A stretch of DNA of 7,983 nucleotides from Clostridia bacterium. GTDB taxonomy: Bacteria > Bacillota > Clostridia > Oscillospirales > CAG-272. The stretch covers positions 1 through 7,983 of the forward strand of contig JAFQNM010000154.1 of the NCBI GenBank assembly GCA_017395885.1. Reading direction: 5' to 3'. Positions 5,975 to 7,983 of this stretch are shown here, piece after piece (positions within the stretch are counted from its first letter, which is position 1; each line of letters starts with the position of its first letter). The translations under genes and the position numbers were made by a program. Under the pieces are notes generated by a model, which saw nothing but the letters and a program-made list of their open reading frames with translations, was not told the DNA's origin and did no database searches.

Positions 5975-6003
5975 TTGAAATAATGCAGATTGTGTGGTAA
6001 AAT
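5975..6003 (+). promoter_or_regulatory. Extended -10 promoter for the glycosyltransferase
   Basis: -35 TTGAAA (5975-5980), a 17-bp spacer, and -10 TAAAAT (5998-6003) preceded by TGG (5995-5997), which is an extended -10. Predicted start is near 6010. It lies between the ilvE-unit terminator and the glycosyltransferase start. Confidence 0.75.
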
Positions 6004-6031
6004 TAATATATATGATGAAAGGAGCGGCTTT

Positions 6032-6928
6032 ATGAAACCCTGTTTAACTATTCTGACTCCTCTTTACAACAGGTCTGAATTTATCGAGCGCCTCTATTAT
6101 TGTCTTTGTGCTCAGTCCAGAAAGGATTTTCAATGGCTTATCATTGACGACGGCAGCACTGACAGATGCGATGACAAGATCAATGAGTATCTTGAATACA
6201 GCGAATTTCCCATTGATTACGTATATAAGGAAAACGGCGGAAAGCACACAGCACTTAACTACTCTCATCCTTACATTAAGGCAGACTGGGTACTTATTCT
6301 CGACAGCGATGATATGCTTACGGGAGATGCTGTTGAGTCGGCCGCTTCTTATATTGAAAAATACGGCGAAACTGCCGATATCGGCGTTATCAGCTTTCAG
6401 CGCGGTCACAGCATATCGGATCCCCTCGTTAAATATGAAGATAAGGTCGTAGTTTCCGACCACATCGAATACAGGATCAACAAAAATCGCCCGGGAGACA
6501 GCTGTGAGGTCGTCAGAGCTGACGTTCTTCGCGAATTTGCCTTTCCCGTTTACGTTGGGGAGCGTTTTATGAACGAATCTCACCTATGGATAGGCAGCGC
6601 AGACAAATATAAAACCGTTTACGTGCCTAAGGTCATCTATATCTGCGAATACATTGAGGAAGGTCTTACCCGATCAGGCAGATATATGTGGCGCACCTGC
6701 CCTATGGGAGGTATGCATAGCCAGATAGTTGGTCTAAACAAACGGTGTTCCTTTATTTACCGTGCAAAAAGGGCAATCCTCCTCCACTATTACGGCAGGC
6801 TTCTTAACATGAAGGTGAAGGACATATGCAGAGACAGCGGATATCCTGCCTTTGTCCGCCTTTTCACCATCCCCGGATATTTTCTCTACCGTATCTGGGA
6901 AAAGAAATACAATAAAGATAACAAATGA
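6032..6928 (+). CDS. Family 2 glycosyltransferase
   Basis: A 298-residue GT-A-fold enzyme expected to transfer a sugar from a nucleotide-sugar donor to a glycan or lipid-linked acceptor at the cytoplasmic face. The N-terminal half is a clear GT2 domain: LTILTPLYNRSEFIERL (5-21), WLIIDDGSTD (35-44, with the nucleotide-binding D39-D40), ENGGKHTALN (67-76), and the metal-binding DSDD (91-94) in WVLILDSDDM. The C-terminal half (about 150-298) is less conserved, with FPVYVGERFMNESHLW (171-186) in the usual acceptor region and a basic, aromatic tail. There is no transmembrane segment. Donor and acceptor cannot be told from sequence. ATG 6032 was chosen because AAAGGAG (6018-6024) lies 7 nt upstream; an upstream in-frame TTG at 5990 falls inside the promoter. 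The gene has its own promoter and terminator and no polysaccharide-cluster neighbours here. Its codon use is less biased than ilvE's. Confidence 0.9.
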   Translation: MKPCLTILTPLYNRSEFIERLYYCLCAQSRKDFQWLIIDDGSTDRCDDKINEYLEYSEFPIDYVYKENGGKHTALNYSHPYIKADWVLILDSDDMLTGDAVESAASYIEKYGETADIGVISFQRGHSISDPLVKYEDKVVVSDHIEYRINKNRPGDSCEVVRADVLREFAFPVYVGERFMNESHLWIGSADKYKTVYVPKVIYICEYIEEGLTRSGRYMWRTCPMGGMHSQIVGLNKRCSFIYRAKRAILLHYYGRLLNMKVKDICRDSGYPAFVRLFTIPGYFLYRIWEKKYNKDNK

Positions 6929-6932
6929 TTTA

Positions 6933-6964
6933 AAGGTGGCCCTTGCAAAAGGCCACCTTCTTTT
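6933..6964 (+). terminator. Intrinsic terminator after the glycosyltransferase
   Basis: A 9-bp stem, AAGGTGGCC (6933-6941) with GGCCACCTT (6951-6959), a 9-nt loop, and the tail CTTTT. It lies between the convergent glycosyltransferase and spoIIIAH genes. On the minus strand the hairpin is followed only by TAAAT, so termination of spoIIIAH there is less certain. Confidence 0.85.
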
Positions 6965-7009
6965 GTTTACCATAAACAGATCAGAAGAAATCTGCTCAGC
7001 TCTGCTTTT

Positions 7010-7609
7010 TCAATTGGATTCGATTATATTAAGGTTATCGGGGTGGATGCCTGTTTGCTCATAAACTATCTCGCATATCTGGGCAACCTCAGTATCCAAA
7101 AGGCCGTCGGTTTTTACGATTATGCTCGCAGTATCTCCGTTTACAACTGCAACGCACTCGTCAAAGCCCTTTGCTATTACAAGGCTTTCAATATTGGCCT
7201 CGCTCTCTATATCTACGGCTATTGCCTGAAGCTCGCCAAGGGCCTCCTGCTTCATGCTGTCTATTGCAGTATTGCTCTGAGCTACGCCTGTGAGCACCTC
7301 CAGAGCTTCATCTCTGGCTCTTTTTCTGGATAGGGTCATTTCATAAAAAGCATCGCTTTTACCCTCGGTGAGGGCGCCCTCCTGTGCTTCCTTATCCGCT
7401 ATCGCCGCAGATACGTCGCTCAGGTCTATCGCAACGTCCAGCCCCTCCTTTTCCTTTTCTGCCCCCTCTGGTGCCAGAATGAAATTCAAAAGCACCGCTC
7501 CTCCGAGAACAAGAACCGCTCCTGCAGCAACCACCGTTTTCTTATTCAGCCTTTTGAAAAAGCTTACGGCACCGCGTTTTACCTTTTTTAAGGTTTCCTT
7601 CATATCCAT
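7010..7609 (-). CDS. spoIIIAH: Stage III sporulation protein AH
   Basis: A 199-residue mother-cell membrane protein. In spore formers SpoIIIAH sits in the outer forespore membrane; its extracellular domain binds SpoIIQ (or its clostridial counterpart) across the intermembrane space, forming part of the channel needed for late forespore gene expression. Here a basic cytoplasmic N-terminus (1-24, including KKVKRGAVSFFKRLNKK) precedes one membrane helix (25-46). A charged linker follows, then the conserved domain from about 88: FYEMTLSRKRARDEALEVL (88-106), a helical stretch, ESLVIAKGFDECVAVVNGD (141-159), ASIIVKTDGLLDTEVAQI (161-178) and EQTGIHPDNLNII (184-196). This is the ring-forming YscJ/FliF-like fold known for the family. 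I chose ATG 7609 because AAAGGA (7618-7623) lies 8 nt upstream. It follows spoIIIAG by 66 bp, as the last gene of the spoIIIA operon, normally under SigE control from upstream of the window. Confidence 0.92.
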   Translation of the reverse strand: MDMKETLKKVKRGAVSFFKRLNKKTVVAAGAVLVLGGAVLLNFILAPEGAEKEKEGLDVAIDLSDVSAAIADKEAQEGALTEGKSDAFYEMTLSRKRARDEALEVLTGVAQSNTAIDSMKQEALGELQAIAVDIESEANIESLVIAKGFDECVAVVNGDTASIIVKTDGLLDTEVAQICEIVYEQTGIHPDNLNIIESN

Positions 7610-7675
7610 ATCATCTGTCCTTTCTAACAGGTTTTCTTTTCTGTATAAGATATTCCAACGCCTTTGTTTCTATGA

Positions 7676-7983
7676 CTATCCGCTGACGGCAATTTTATTT
7701 GTTGAAATGCCGAGAGCAGATGCAATCAGCATAGTCACCCGCTCTTTTACCTCAGCATTGGAGCCCCCTGTGCAAACAACGGCCACCCCTCTCACCCTCG
7801 GATATATTTCACAAAGCGGTACCGCTTCCTCATCTGAGCCTTTACTTACTATTACGTAGTCAACCGAAACGCTGCTTTCGGTTGCACTTGAATTCTGAGC
7901 CATTATGCTCTCAGCAGAGCTATCCAGCGTTACGATGACCCTTGCCTCTCCCACGCCGCTAGCCTCGGCAAGCAGCTCCTCAA
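7676..7983 (-). CDS. spoIIIAG: Stage III sporulation protein AG, C-terminal part (cut by window edge)
   Basis: The last 102 codons of a minus-strand gene that enters from the right edge; its true start is outside the window. It reads EELLAEASGVGEARVIVTL, then a Ser-rich variable stretch, then SVDYVIVSKGSDEEAVPLCE, IYPRVRGVAVVCTGGSNAEV and ERVTMLIASALGISTNKIAV. The IYPxVxGVxVVxxGG segment and the final ALGIxxxKI helix-strand are typical of SpoIIIAG, the ring-forming partner of SpoIIIAH in the mother-cell side of the forespore channel. The N-terminal membrane helix would lie beyond the edge. An apparent internal GTG start at 7954 is not used, since the frame stays open and homologous upstream. 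Identity is strengthened by spoIIIAH directly downstream on the same strand. Confidence 0.9.
   Translation of the reverse strand, partial: EELLAEASGVGEARVIVTLDSSAESIMAQNSSATESSVSVDYVIVSKGSDEEAVPLCEIYPRVRGVAVVCTGGSNAEVKERVTMLIASALGISTNKIAVSG

Noticed and set aside
6978..6995. CAGAT/ATCTG inverted repeat downstream of spoIIIAH
   Set aside because: A 5-bp stem with an 8-nt loop and no U-tract is too weak to be a terminator.

Overview
The window reads as chromosomal DNA of a spore-forming, low-to-mid GC anaerobic Firmicute (Clostridia, probably Oscillospiraceae/Ruminococcaceae-like). Pointers are the end of a spoIIIA operon (spoIIIAG-spoIIIAH), an acyl-phosphate-dependent PlsY, a clostridial-type Pgi N-terminus, an S-layer-homology (SLH) wall protein and SigA-like promoters (TTGAAA/TTGATT, 17-bp spacer, TATAAT-like). 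The taxonomic placement is inference. There are no tRNA or rRNA genes, CRISPR arrays, insertion sequences or riboswitches that I can see.

Layout, left to right. (1) 1-239, minus: 5' end of pgi, with a good promoter at 274-302. (2) 359-1504, minus: a D,D-carboxypeptidase (penicillin-binding protein). (3) 1505-1691: divergent control region with short inverted repeats. (4) 1692-2315, plus: plsY, ending at a strong terminator (2320-2354) that works on both strands. (5) 2369-2628, minus: a tail region behind the SLH gene, with a 9-bp tandem repeat encoding an Asn/Gln-rich peptide and overlapping short hydrophilic frames that look like one frame-shifted gene. (6) 2621-3856, minus: exported protein with two Ig/cadherin-like modules and three SLH repeats. 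(7) 3857-4043: divergent intergenic region with a strong promoter for ilvE. (8) 4044-5114, plus: ilvE, followed after 36 bp by a two-TM membrane protein of unknown function (5151-5918) and a terminator. (9) 5975-6964: a self-contained glycosyltransferase cassette with its own promoter, gene and terminator. (10) 7010-7983, minus: spoIIIAH and the 3' part of spoIIIAG.

Most genes are housekeeping or envelope functions: peptidoglycan trimming, phospholipid synthesis, wall-anchored protein, glycosyl transfer and the mother-cell/forespore channel. They sit in separate short transcription units rather than one pathway operon. I found no convincing new multi-gene system. The parts most worth a second look are the repeat/frameshift region at 2369-2628 and the unrecognised membrane protein co-transcribed with ilvE.
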